DNA of 64,000 nt from Aldrovandia affinis. Lineage: Eukaryota; Chordata; Actinopteri; Notacanthiformes; Halosauridae. The position numbers and the translations under genes are program-made. The stretch lies in the NCBI GenBank assembly GCA_029706075.1, contig JAINUG010000228.1, positions 868,001 to 932,000 of the forward strand, in the 5' to 3' direction. This document shows, piece by piece, positions 38,147 through 48,069 of the stretch. Within the stretch, counting starts at the first letter, position 1. Each line of letters starts with the position of its first letter. The notes beneath the pieces were generated by a model. It did not search any database. It worked only from the letters and a program-made list of their open reading frames with translations, and was not told the DNA's origin.

Positions 38147-39581
38147 TGTGGAAAGCGTCAGTCTAGGCAGGGAAATCAGGGTTATTAACGGCTATGCCTA
38201 CTGGCAGAGCAGCTAGGGCACACAGCTGTGTGGCATCATCTAATTGTACCTGTGGTGCTTAACCCTTTCACTGTATGATTCGGATGCATCCCCACAAAAG
38301 CTCATTACCATTAGCTGTGGAATTTGGATTTACCCCATGTCTTTCAAAAAATGTTTCCTTTAACTGCGACATTTGTCAGTACTCCAACAGATGCGCAACG
38401 GTGTTGTTATCCATTTTGGATAAATCTACACAGCAGGCAGATACACATTTTATGCATATCACCCGGAAGCGCACGGGTGATATGCATTGAGATCACGTTA
38501 GGGTATGTATCAACTTCAGGTGAGCAATTTTTGTGTTAAATCATCAGTAATATATTCAATATTTTTACTTTATTAGTTTTTGGACAAAAATATTGTATAA
38601 GCTTTTAAATTAATTTATGTTTTCATGTTGAACAAAACTGTCCACAAGCAGTCCAAGATTCCTGGCACGAAGATTAGCAGGGAGGCCTATGGAGAATGTT
38701 TGCTTCTTGCTAGCCCACAACGTTTCTGCTCCATTTCATTCCATTTACTTTTAGCATCTTCAAGTTAATTATTTTGTGTTAAGTGATTGTGTTCTTGCAG
38801 AAGCTTGGAAATGTACAGATTGCATATAAAACTAAATAATATCCACTCTCAACAGACCCATGAGCGCATCCAAATAGTTTGTATTGAGTTCGTATTGTAT
38901 AGTATTTCCATTCCACTCTGTCGTGTATCTTTAATAGGTTTTTGAAACTTAAAATGTTATATAAAATAACATTTATATATGTGACATTTTTAAGTAAATA
39001 TGACCTCCTGTGTACCTTCTTGTGTGTTATTTATGGCATTCATTTTCAGTATCAGTTTTTCACTATAAAACAAGATTTTGTTTGAAAACTAATGTCAGAT
39101 ATGGAAACTACAAGTAATGTCTCCATAATATTAGTTAACATTCTAGTAAGGATAAATTAATAACCTAATTTTTGGATGGAGAATTAACACTACTGCCCTT
39201 AAAATTAATTAACTGCCCTTAAAATACATTATGCAGCGAAAGGGTTAAAACTGCTCTGCTGTCTTAGTAGGTGGCTGGAACACGGGAGCGGAAAGTCTGA
39301 GAGAGCGAGAAGAAAAGATTTCCCCAAATTTACTGAAAAGTCAGTAGCCTGAATATGTTACGGTTACTAGTGTTTTGCCTAAAGGCGATTTTTATTTAGT
39401 TTACTATTTTTGTTTATCATTTGTGGCCGGAACCTGTGAGGGGGATGGCGGAAGACCTTTTTGTTGTACACTGCATTTGTCTGTGCTCTCTCTCTGTCTC
39501 CCTGTGAAGAGGAACAATAAAATCCCAATCCCTGCATCCTGCTATTCTGGTGCTCCCCTGGTTTTGTCGCATAGTGTGACA
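38147..39581 (+). repeat. Gypsy 3' LTR, split by a piggyBac-like insertion
   Basis: The left part is 38147-38262 and the right part 39245-39581. Together they align with the 5' LTR. AATAAA is at 39516-39521. Relative to the 5' LTR the right part has a short extra stretch around 39310-39365. The LTR ends at GTGTGACA. Confidence 0.85.
38263..39244. mobile_element. piggyBac-like non-autonomous element in the LTR
   Basis: 982 bp flanked by TTAA (38259-38262 and 39245-39248). Terminal repeats CCCTTTCACTGTATGAT and CCCTTTCGCTGCATAAT differ at three positions of 17. The interior is AT-rich with no recognisable transposase; a 71-codon frame at 38275-38490 matches nothing I know. The empty site is preserved in the 5' LTR at 35258-35261, so the boundaries are firm. 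piggyBac is inferred from the CCCTTT termini and TTAA. Confidence 0.9.
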
Positions 39582-39930
39582 TACTAGTATCCTAGTAAAG
39601 GGAAAGTGGGAACAATTGGCAAGCCTCTCAAATTTCCAGTGTATGGCATTGCAGGTTATCGGACATACTGACATTTCAATATATGATGAAACTGTAGTAA
39701 AATGGCATAAGACCCCTCAGGGAATGAATGCGTATGGAGTGCGTGAACAAGGAAAATCGTTAGGGAAATACAGTCCGAGGCTCATTATGCCATTATAAAA
39801 ATATTCCATTGGTCATCATTTGTGAACATTTCAAAATGTCCTAATATTTGTTAAACATCAGGAGCTTCAATACATAAATACTGGTGAATCTATGACAGAA
39901 CTTGTTAATATATAATATATATAATAATAT

Positions 39931-40073
39931 ATGGCATTTAGCAGACGCTTTTATCCAAAGCGACTTACAGTAGTGAATGCATACATTTTTCAGTATATGT
40001 GGTCCCAGTGGGGATTGAACCCACAACCTAAGCGTTGCCAATGCCATGCTCTACCAACTGAGCTACACAGAAC
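39931..40073 (-). mobile_element. tRNA-derived SINE with L2-type tail (family 1, copy a)
   Basis: In reverse orientation: head GTGTAGCTCAGTTGGTAGAG with a textbook tRNA box A, box B GGTTCAATCCC, a short body, then TGTAAGTCGCTTTGGATAAA and GCGTCTGCTAAATG. The last block is the tail shared with the L2-type LINEs here, which suggests trans-mobilisation. A second copy lies at 48070. It inserted in a TATAATA-rich site. Confidence 0.9.
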
Positions 40074-40589
40074 CACGTTTGTGTGGCTCACTTCAATATG
40101 TTTAATAACCTATTTAATATTAATAAATATATCATTTCAGCACATTAATCTATGATCCTGAGGGTTGAAATAATGGAAGTGTTCTCAGAAGTCATTTAGA
40201 AAGGAAAGAAACTAGTTTAGTTTAATTAGTGCCCCTTGAGAGGGGGGTGGCTGTCCCAGTTCTAGTTGGATGTCTCCTCTATTCATGTGTTTGTAAAAGC
40301 AAGGCACCCAGGTATTTAAAAATATATATATTTCAAATGTACTTTTGAGAAACAGACAGCTTGGTACGTTTATTGCCAAAAAGAAAGAATAGAACATAAT
40401 TATTTGCAATACATAAGAAATAATTAAGCTGTGACTTTCAACAATTCTGCTTTCTGTAACAAAAACATACTAATAACAATTTATTAGCCAAAACAACAAC
40501 CAAACTTATTTGATGCCCAGTAATATTTATCAAATTATCTGAGTCATGCTTTGCAATATGACTATGACTATAACTACAAAGAAAAATAA

Positions 40590-41503
40590 GAAGAGGAAGA
40601 AGTGAAGTGACTTTGACCGTGGAATGATTGATAGTGCAAGACAGGGTGGTGTGAGTATCTCAGAAACTGCTGATCTCATGGGATTTTCACATTCTCTACA
40701 GTTTACAGAGAATGGTGCGAAAAAGAAAAAACATCCAGTGAGCGGCAGTTCTGTGGGCGAAAATGCCTTGTTAATGAAAGAGGTCAGAGGAGAATGGCCA
40801 GACTGGTTCAAGCTGACAGGAAGGCGACAGTAACTCAAATAACCACGTGTTACAACAGCAGAAGAGCATCTCTGAACGCACAACGCGTTGAACCTTGAAG
40901 TGGATGGGCTACAGAGGCAGAAGAACAGACTCCTGTCAGCTAAGAACAGGAAAGTGAGGCTACAGTGGGCACAGGCTCACAAAACGGAACAGTTGAAGAT
41001 TGGAAAAACATCGCCTGGTCTGACGAATCTCAATTTCTGCTGCGATATGCAGATGGTAGGGTCAGAATTTGGCGTAAACAACATGAATCCATGCATCCAC
41101 CTGCATTGTGTCAACGGTTCAGGCTGGTGGTGGTGTAATGGTGTGGGGAATATGCCACAGTCTACCTGAGTCTTGTTGCTGACCATGTGCATCCCTTTAT
41201 GGACACAGTCTACCCATATTCTAATGGTTACTTCCAGCAGGATAATGCACCATGTCACAAAGCAAACGTCATCTCAAGCTGGTTCCACAAACATGACAAT
41301 GAGTTCAGTGTACTCCAATGGTCTCCAGAGTCACCAGATCTCAGTCCAATAGAGCACCTTTGGGATGTGGTGGAACGGGAGAGTCACAACATGAATGTGC
41401 AGCCCACAAATCTGCAGCAACTGCATTATGCTATCATGTCAAAGGACCAGTCTCCTGTTTCCAGTACTAGAAATCCATGCCCTAATAAAGTGGCCACTGA
41501 GTG
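40590..41503 (+). mobile_element. Tc1/mariner transposon, 5' end lost (DD36E spacing)
   Basis: The 3' terminal repeat CTAATAAAGTGGCCACTGAG ends at about 41503 before TA. This terminus (in complement CACTCAGTGGCCACTTTATT) is common in vertebrate genomes. The matching 5' terminal repeat is not present upstream, so the left end has been lost. Most of the transposase length survives, in several frames. Confidence 0.85.
40605..41450 (+). pseudogene. DD36E-type Tc1/mariner transposase, broken
   Basis: The N-terminal helix-turn-helix region survives as RGMIDSARQGGVSISETADL (near 40620). The first catalytic Asp is in IAWSDESQF (near 41011), followed by RIWRKQHES in one frame. The second Asp is in YFQQDNAPCHKANVISSWF (near 41230) and the Glu in LSPIEHLWDVVERES (near 41342). 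I count 36 residues between that Asp and the Glu, not the 34 of classical Tc1, so a DD36E family (Incomer type) is the better fit. Frameshifts and stops occur between these blocks (for example the stop after GRRQ at about 40833). Confidence 0.82.
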
Positions 41504-42630
41504 TATATATTTTTATAATACTTCATACATAATATAAAATCATGATCTCAAAGATTGTTAAAATGAGCTAAATATGTTGTGTAAGAACTATACAGTTGTT
41601 GGTTGAATTGGTGTTTGGTTAGACATACAATAGTAAGCATTTATCTTCCTTGTAAGGTCCTTGGACTTTGTGTGCTTGGTTCAATACAGCCAAACAAATA
41701 CACTTATGTCTTATTGACTTGACTGGATTACTTAAAATTGGTTGACATTTCTAATTAGAAACACACACATTTCAAGCAATAAATAACTATACACTACTGA
41801 CTGTAAGAGCCACAACTGCCCTTCAATAACACTATGACCTCATAATTAGATGAAGAAGCTCACCTCATCGGTAAGAAAAATTGGGTGTGCTCTTCATCAT
41901 TCCACAAACCAGTGGTGCTTGGAAAAGCCTTGGGTTTGATCTGACAACATAAAATGATCTAAAGATGAACATTTTCTCAATTCACTCTTTCTGGGAGGCA
42001 GAGATCTAAAAGTATTCCCTTTAAGGGAGACCACAATCCACAGCCTTGGCTGTTGCCATGTGTACAATACGAACCTAGATGCAAAATAGGTTTAACAACC
42101 TCCAAGATAGACAAAACTACTCTCTGCACCAGGCAGTCATCTTTAGCGTCCATGTGCTCCTACTTGTGTGGTGTGTAGCCAGTTCTCACATTTATTATGT
42201 CTAATATTCAACTGATGGCGTCTAGACAGCTGCTCTAACCAGTCCATGCATTTGTGAGTCATTACGACTGCGCTTTGAGGATAAGGGGAAGGCCCAGACT
42301 ACCTTAACCTAAGTGTGAATTTAGACACCATGTTATAATACATTGCCACACGCCACGTGACAATCCCTGGATGGGAACAGAGCAGTCTGGAGATGGAGTG
42401 GAGTTTGTCAGTCTACGGACCGGATTTGTGGGGGGAGACAGTGGGAGAGCAGGTTAACATATAACAAACACAAACACAAGCACAAACACAAAATCTTCAC
42501 CCTACTTGCCGTGAAGCTTTCGGGTAAAAACAACGGACTAAAATAACAAGCTAAAATAATCCAAACTTACGGGACACTGCACCTCTTCCCTGTTCCCCTG
42601 TAACCTCCCCAGGCACACACATATCCACAT
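41504..42630. other. Intronic tract, nothing recognised
   Basis: AT-rich sequence with no recognisable gene or repeat family. The part from 42340 to 42625 has short AACACAAACACA repeats (about 42468-42490). Confidence 0.4.
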
Positions 42631-42857
42631 ACATTTACATTTTATATTTTAGGCATTTAGCAGACGCTCTTATTCAGAGCGACTTACACAGTTTACATTT
42701 CTTTACAATCCATTTATACAGCTGGATATTTTACTGAAGCAATTCAGGTTAAGTACCTTGCTCAAGGGTACAACGGCAGTGCCCCACCTGGGAATTGAAC
42801 CTGCAACCTCTGAGTTACAAGCCCAGCTCCCTAACCATTACACTACACTGCCAGCCT
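42631..42857 (-). mobile_element. tRNA-derived SINE with L2-type tail (family 2)
   Basis: In reverse orientation: GGCAGTGTAGTGTAATGGTT head, box B GGTTCAATTCCC, a body that includes CCCTTGAGCAAGGTACTTAA, and the tail GTAAGTCGCTCTGAATAAGA with GCGTCTGCTAAATG. The head differs from family 1, but the tail is the same LINE-type tail. Confidence 0.88.
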
Positions 42858-42962
42858 ATAATGATGATGTTCTGAAGGTCACGACCTTGGGGTGAATTTG
42901 AGGTGTAGACGGAGAGAGAGATTAAAATAAACTTTTAGTGTTCAGTTAAAAAACTAAATAAA

Positions 42963-43290
42963 TCCCGGTTGGCGCAACCAGTAAAGGCACTTGCCCAGAG
43001 TGCAGGTTGCCCACGGCAGCCAGGGTTCGACCCCCTGCTGCGTCAGGAGTTCCGTTTAGGCGTGGCTATTGACTGTCCGCCCCTGAGGGAGGAAGGAGGG
43101 AATCTGGCATGGGCTTGCTGCATGTACAGAAAGCTTCCCTGGTGCACTGGAATCACAGTTGACAGCAAGACAAGGTTCGCCTTGAAGGAGGTGGTTCATT
43201 CGCTTCCCTCACTGCCAGGGGGGATTTTAATCAATACAGGGTACAATTGGCCACCAAATTGGGAGAATAAATTGGGAAAAGTCAGAAATA
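42963..43290 (+). mobile_element. tRNA-headed SINE (family 3), full-length candidate
   Basis: The head CCCGGTTGGCGCAACCAGTA and the box-B-like GGGTTCGACCCCCTG suggest a tRNA-derived promoter. The 3' part includes ACAATTGGCCACCAAATTGG, then an A-rich tail. The 3' part recurs at about 56745-56800, which supports a dispersed family. The 184-codon open frame over it (42969-43523) is not a gene. Confidence 0.7.
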
Positions 43291-43549
43291 AAATAAACAA
43301 AATAAAAATATTCTACCTTAATACTAAATCTGCAAGCATCAAACCAGCCTCACATTGGTCTTTATGCAAAACAAATAGCTTAATAGAATTCATATTAGCT
43401 CAATTACTTGCTACTTGTTACTCAGCTATTTGCTTCTGGAAAGCACTTGACCAGTTTCTCCCGTTCCAATCCTCATGTAAAATGCAGGCACAACATTATT
43501 CTTCAGTCAGCTGCTGCTTCTGAAATTAGACACACCAAGTTTGGATGTC

Positions 43550-43910
43550 GGCACGGTGGTGCAGTGGATAGCACTGTCGCCTCACAGCAAGAAGGTCTCG
43601 GGTTCGAATCCAGGCCGGGGGCCTTTCTGTGCGGAGTTTGCATGTTCTCCCTGTGTCCGCGTGGGTTTCCTCCGGGTACTCCGGTTTCCTCCCACAGTCC
43701 AAAGACATGCACGTTAGGCTAATTGGAGAGTCTAAATTGCCCGTAGGTATGAGTGTGTGAGTGAATGGTGTGTGTGCCCTGCGATGGATTGGCGACCTGT
43801 CCAGGGTGTATTCCTGCCTCTCGCTCCGAACGCATGCTGGGATAGGCTCCAGCCCCCCCCCCGCGACCCTGACCAGGAATAAGTGGCTTAGATAATGGAT
43901 GGATGGATGG
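43550..43910 (+). mobile_element. tRNA-headed teleost SINE with exact target duplication
   Basis: 361 bp between exact 13-bp duplications AAGTTTGGATGTC (43537-43549 and 43911-43923). The head GGCACGGTGGTGCAGTGGAT and box B GGGTTCGAATCC mark a tRNA-type promoter. The body contains CCAAAGACATGCACG and GCGATGGATTGGCGACC. The 3' end is a GGAT/ATGG simple repeat. The minus copy at 6373 belongs to the same family. Confidence 0.93.
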
Positions 43911-44365
43911 AAGTTTGGATGTCTGGCAAGCCATGGTATGTGGTAATGGCCTTCATTTCTCTCAAACTTGACAGGGTTTATGGTCCTTTCAAATCAGATT
44001 GTGAAAGTACCTTTATATATATATACAGTAGAATCCAATCACTTTTGTTCATCTTCATCAAGGGTGTGAATAAAAACGTACTCTACTGTATACAGGCAGT
44101 CCCTGGTTACGAACGTCCGGCTTACGGACAACTCGTACTTACGAACGGACTGCCATAATGTTACTGCTTATTATGTAAAAAAATAAAATAATACAGTAGA
44201 GTTAAATACAATGGTTCGTAATAACGAATGCACGCACTACTTTGTGATGCTCATGAAAACATTGCGCAGTTTCAGCAGTTCGTTGCCTCAAGGAACAGAG
44301 ATCACCGTCCGTTATTTTAAGTCAGATCACGGTCCCATTTTTCTCTTTCTCTTACCCTTACAACG

Positions 44366-44735
44366 ATGCCTCCAAAGGGTAAATCCGATGCAAGTGCTGG
44401 TGATGCATCAAAGAAAAGGAAAACAATCACCATGGAAAGTAAAGTTGAAATAATAAAGAGATCAGAGAGAGTTGAAACGCCATCAGCCATTGGGAAACCA
44501 TTAGGCTACAGCCGGTCAACGATCGGTTTTAAAAAACAATTTTAAAAGACAAAGGGAGAATAATGGAGCATGTGAAAGGCCATGCCCCGATGAATGCCAC
44601 CATTATTACCAAGCAACGCAGTGGTTTAATTATTTAGATGGAAAGGCTATTGATAATCTGGATAGAAGACCAAAATCAGCGTAATATGCATCTTTAGTGC
44701 AAGAAAAGGCTCGAAGCCTTTCTTTAATGTTTTTT
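44366..44735 (+). pseudogene. Tigger (pogo-family) transposase N-terminal remnant
   Basis: ATG at 44366 opens a 59-codon frame. MPPKGKSDAS and a lysine-rich stretch are followed by a Psq-type helix-turn-helix (TMESKVEIIKRSE ... AIGKPLGYSRSTI). A stop at 44543-44545 ends it. The line continues with KDKGRIMEHVKG and ITKQRSGLII, a stop, then WIEDQNQRN and VQEKARSL, the start of the CENP-B-type second DNA-binding domain. The DDE catalytic domain is absent. Confidence 0.82.
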
Positions 44736-44781
44736 TTTTACAGTACAGTACTGTATGTACATAGTTACTTTTATTATTACT

Positions 44782-44786
<5 letters not shown>

Positions 44787-44821
<35 letters not shown>
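44787..44821. repeat. (TTA)n microsatellite
   Basis: A pure ATT-type run inside the Tigger element between the transposase remnant and the LINE. Confidence 0.95.
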
Positions 44822-44908
44822 AGTATTGTTATTATTACAGAATTATTATGTACTGAATGTTATGTTTAAGATGTTTTATTGTATTTGGAAGTTTTTCTTA
44901 AGTGTTTC

Positions 44909-44909
<1 letters not shown>

Positions 44910-44957
<48 letters not shown>

Positions 44958-46150
44958 CCTAATTTATATAGCACTTTTCATCGCAGAGCGATCTCAAAGT
45001 GCTTAACAGAAAAGCAAAAGAAAAGAAAAACCTCAATAGGAAGCCAATGCAGAGTAAATAAAATAGGGGTAATGTGCTCAGTGCGTCTCGTTCTAGTGAG
45101 GATTCTGGCTGCCGCAATTTGAACAAGCTGGAGGCTCCTTAAAGCGTTTTTTGGGCAACCAGAATAGACAGAGTTGCAATAGTCCAACCTTGACGAAACA
45201 AAGGCGTTAATCAATTTTTCAGCATCTTGTTGTTTAATAAATTGTCGAACTTTTGCTATATTTTTAAGATGGAAAAATGATGTTTTCGTCACCTTGTTGA
45301 TTTGGGACTTGAAACTTAAATCAGAGTCTAGGACAACACCAAGACTTGTGACTTCAGGTTTGATCCAAGAAGTCAATTTCCCCAGAGAACTAGGCAGCGT
45401 GTTGCTCCGCAAGTTATTAAAAACGACTTCCCTTTTGTCTTTTGGGCCAAGTAATAAAACTTCAGTTTTGTCCTAATTAAGTTTTTTAAAGTTTTTACTC
45501 ATCCATTGTTCTACGGCAGACAGACAGGCAGTCAAGGAGCACAAAGTCCAGCAGAACAAGAACCGAGACCCTTCCGACGTCAGCACTAAGTCTGAGATCA
45601 TTGATTATTTTGATCAGTGCCGTCTCTGTACTGTGGGCGGACCTTAAGCCTGACTGGAATTTTTCCAAAATGTCATTTTCATTTAGAAAGTAATTTAATT
45701 GGTTAAAGACTACTTTTTCGAGAACCTTACTTATAAACGGTAAATTAGAAATGGGTCTATAATTGCTTAGGACATTTGGATCCAGGTTAGTTTTTTTCAA
45801 AAGCGGTTTCACGACTGTGGTTTTGAAAGCATTTGGAAAAGTTCTGGTCTCAAGAGATGTATTGATTATTTTCCTAACTGGTTCAGCGAGACAGACGTTT
45901 TTAAAGAAATTTTTAGGGAAGGGTCAAGATTACAAGTTGATGAAGAAATTTTATTAAGATCAGCTTCAGAGATACTATTAAAATGCTTCAAGGTTGCTTT
46001 ATTGTCAGAAGATTGCTTGTGTGCGTCATTAATATGTCTGACAATACCTGCCCGAATGGTTGTTATTTTTTAATTAAAATACTGAGCAAATTCATCAAAT
46101 TTTTCGGCAGACGCCATACCGAGAGGATCCAAAATTTGTACAGGGTTTAA
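44910..46150 (-). mobile_element. L2-type LINE inserted in reverse into the Tigger
   Basis: On the minus strand the element ends (left) with a GATCGCTCTGCGATG hairpin-like block, GCTATATAAATTAGGG and an (ATT)n tail at 44910-44956. The coding part (44978-46140) carries RT fragments. The tail type (CTATATAAAT plus ATT repeats) recurs at 50260-50346 but differs from the TGTAAA-tailed LINEs at 2450 and 63062, so two LINE families are present. The 5' boundary is approximate. Confidence 0.85.
44978..45950 (-). pseudogene. L2-type LINE reverse transcriptase remnant
   Basis: The 5' part (45495-45812) contains NYRPISNLPFISKVLEKVV and FQSGLRSAHSTETALIKIIN, the RT fingers. It stops at the VLVLLDF of motif A and jumps to the VEQWMS-type region, so the palm with the YADD motif is deleted. 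The 3' part (44978-45412) carries LGVVLDSDLSFKSQINKVTK, SSRLDYCNSVYSG and HWLPIE, the usual LINE C-terminus. A stop lies near 45475, and more breaks occur upstream of 45812. The order is as expected for the L2/CR1 group. Confidence 0.85.
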
Positions 46151-46424
46151 AAGCTGGTCAATATGCACAGAAAGGTCAAATAAATACTATACTAAGACAA
46201 ACATTTCACTAAGTAACGATTAATAAGAACTGTATGTACCTGTTCCGACTTACATACAAATTCGACTTAAAGACAGACTGAAGAACAGATCTCGTTCGTA
46301 ACCCGGGGACTGCCTGTATACATAACGAAGTCAAGCGATTGGGACTACGGACAGCTGAAGGCCATATAGAAGACTATTTAAAGGACTCTTGTGTGTCACA
46401 CTGGGAAGGAGTAGGTTAGTATTT

Positions 46425-46575
46425 TTGAAGAGTGTTTTGAAGAGTGTTTTGCGATTGCTGATTGTGTTTTGGGATTGCTTTGGGATTGTGATTGTGTTTT
46501 GGGATTGCTGATTGTGTTTTGGGATTGCTGATTGTGTTTTGGGATTGCTGATTGTGTTTTGGAATTGGATTGTTT
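46425..46575. repeat. Minisatellite, about 22-bp unit
   Basis: Tandem units close to GATTGCTGATTGTGTTTTGG, at least five in imperfect copies, with shorter variants at the left (GAAGAGTGTTTT). A minus-strand frame over it encodes PKHNQQSQNT repeats and is not a gene. Confidence 0.85.
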
Positions 46576-46830
46576 TGAGGACCCCGCTTGTGTACCGACT
46601 TTTGGACTGGATTGAGGAACTGGACTGGACTTGGACTACGGATCACGGATAACGACAAAGATAAGGATTTTGTGTTTGAATTCTCCCGAAGACCCCACCC
46701 TTTTTGTGTTTGTCAAAATTAGTTTAATAAATTATCGTTTTGTTTATATTACTGCCTCCTCTGGGTTATTTAACTGCTTAAGCTCTCTGAAAAGGTCCGT
46801 GAGTGTCCCCCAACCCCAAGGGATACCACA

Positions 46831-48069
46831 ATACCTTTAAAATATTTATACAATTCTGGAAATATGTAATGTTTCCTACAGCATATTCATGCTTGCAAAA
46901 AAGGAGAAAAAATTATTTAAAATGAAAAAGAAATGTATGACCAGTTCAGTAAAGGTACATGCACTTGTGAGTCATTTCTCAGTGACCTTTATGTCAAGGG
47001 TCAGCACAAGCAACCCTGCTTAAGTGCTATACAAATGACCCAACTGTTACTTGTAAGAGCACATGATGTATAACCGGTCAAAACAATGTTGTTATCCTCC
47101 ATGAATGAAGTCAACATTTAAAACAAGTATATACATAAATGTTGGTAATACAAATATATCAACACAGTACATTAAACTGTTCTTCTATCATCTGGAGGAT
47201 TTTGTGTTTTGAACGGCTATTGAAAAGGAAAAACAGCCAAGCCACTAATCCAGCATGACCTGACTGACTCTGACCGTTAAGATGCATTGGTCTAAACAGC
47301 CAAAGTGAATAATTACATCTACAAAGTCAGCCTTAGCTCCAAAGTTTCAGGTTGACTTGGCAATTGTTAACAGGATAAAGGAGCTTAAGTTGCACACACA
47401 GTAAGAACATTTTGTTGAGGGGGAATTGTTGCATCCAAAGACATCCAGTCATCAATACCTTTGATAGAGATGTGACCTGACAGGAAGTACTGCCCTACCT
47501 CTTTTCTTGTCAGACAAAAAGGACAGGAAACAAAGGAACATCACAAACAAATAACAATGACATGCTATTGGTGAAGAAGGTCAAAGATCATCATGTGTCA
47601 AGCCTTGACCTCTTCAGACCTGACAAAGTAAGAGAGGCAGATTCATAATACATGGCTTTGCGGTTTAAATCTTATAATCTTAGTTTAGCATAAAAAGATA
47701 TAATCAGCTATTAGGCAGGTTTTCGAACCATTTACCACTACTTAACACTGGTCCTTCTTCCTGCACAAGGTAAATTGTTCTAAGTTATGAAAATGTAATC
47801 TTCTTTAGAGACTTGGGCATATTGTTTTGCCAGTTAGGCAACCTCTAACCATCAGTGACAAGGCCATTAAATAAAACAGACACAGGTAAACAAGTCATAT
47901 TTTCATTCCAACCCAGTGCAAAACTGATCAAGGTCTGAATGAAAAAAGTGTGAAAATTAAATCATGTATTTTATTATTATTATGTACAAATACAACGTAT
48001 TACAACGTAAATTGTCAGGAGAGGGGAAAAGCAAGCAAAGCCTCTATTATATGCATGTATATATATATA
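46831..48069. other. Intronic tract, nothing recognised
   Basis: AT-rich sequence with no recognisable gene or repeat. Confidence 0.4.

Larger units (their letters stand above)
35147..39581 (+). mobile_element. Ty3/gypsy LTR retrotransposon, Gmr1-like order, degenerate
   Basis: Both LTRs are present (35147-35577 and 38147-39581, the second interrupted), with a primer-binding site after the first and a purine tract before the second. Internal remnants in order: gag, integrase C-terminus, reverse transcriptase, RNase H. Integrase before RT is the reverse of ordinary Ty3/gypsy and is the order known from Gmr1-like elements of fish. The coding part is riddled with stops, frameshifts and deletions; protease, the integrase core and the RT YXDD region are missing. 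Secondary insertions: an L2 tail (37192-37523) carrying a TTAA MITE, and a piggyBac-like element (38263-39244). Flanks read ACTA before and TACTA after, a possible short target duplication. Confidence 0.88.
44093..46316 (+). mobile_element. pogo/Tigger-type DNA transposon with nested LINE
   Basis: Termini are CAGGCAGTCCCTGGTTACGA at the left and CGTTCGTAACCCGGGGACTG plus CCTG at the right (inverted), each flanked by TA. The left part carries the N-terminal half of a pogo-family transposase. The rest of the transposase is replaced by simple repeats and a reverse L2-type LINE (about 44910-46150). The right end region contains TTCCGACTTACATACAAATT, also seen in Tigger ends. Confidence 0.88.
43939..46830 (+). 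repeat. Candidate solo LTR split by the Tigger element
   Basis: After the Tigger insertion (46317-46830) the sequence looks like the promoter-to-end part of an LTR: GACTATTTAAAGG, a minisatellite, AATAAATTATCG, and an end in GGATACCACA. TGTGGTA at 43939 could be the other end (inverted TACCACA), which would give about 670 bp without the Tigger. I see no matching target duplication, so the left boundary and the assignment are uncertain. Confidence 0.35.

Noticed and set aside
42969..43523. 184-codon open frame
   Set aside because: It covers a tRNA-headed SINE and its flank and has no protein similarity I recognise.
40061..43615. tRNA-like boxes A and B at several places
   Set aside because: They are SINE heads with attached bodies and LINE tails, not tRNA genes; no intact acceptor stem and no anticodon arm that folds cleanly was seen.
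44697..45122. 141-codon frame with runs of Ile and Asn
   Set aside because: It is built from ATT/AAT repeats and antisense LINE sequence.
46416..46658. 80-codon minus frame with PKHNQQSQNT repeats
   Set aside because: Translation of the 22-bp minisatellite.
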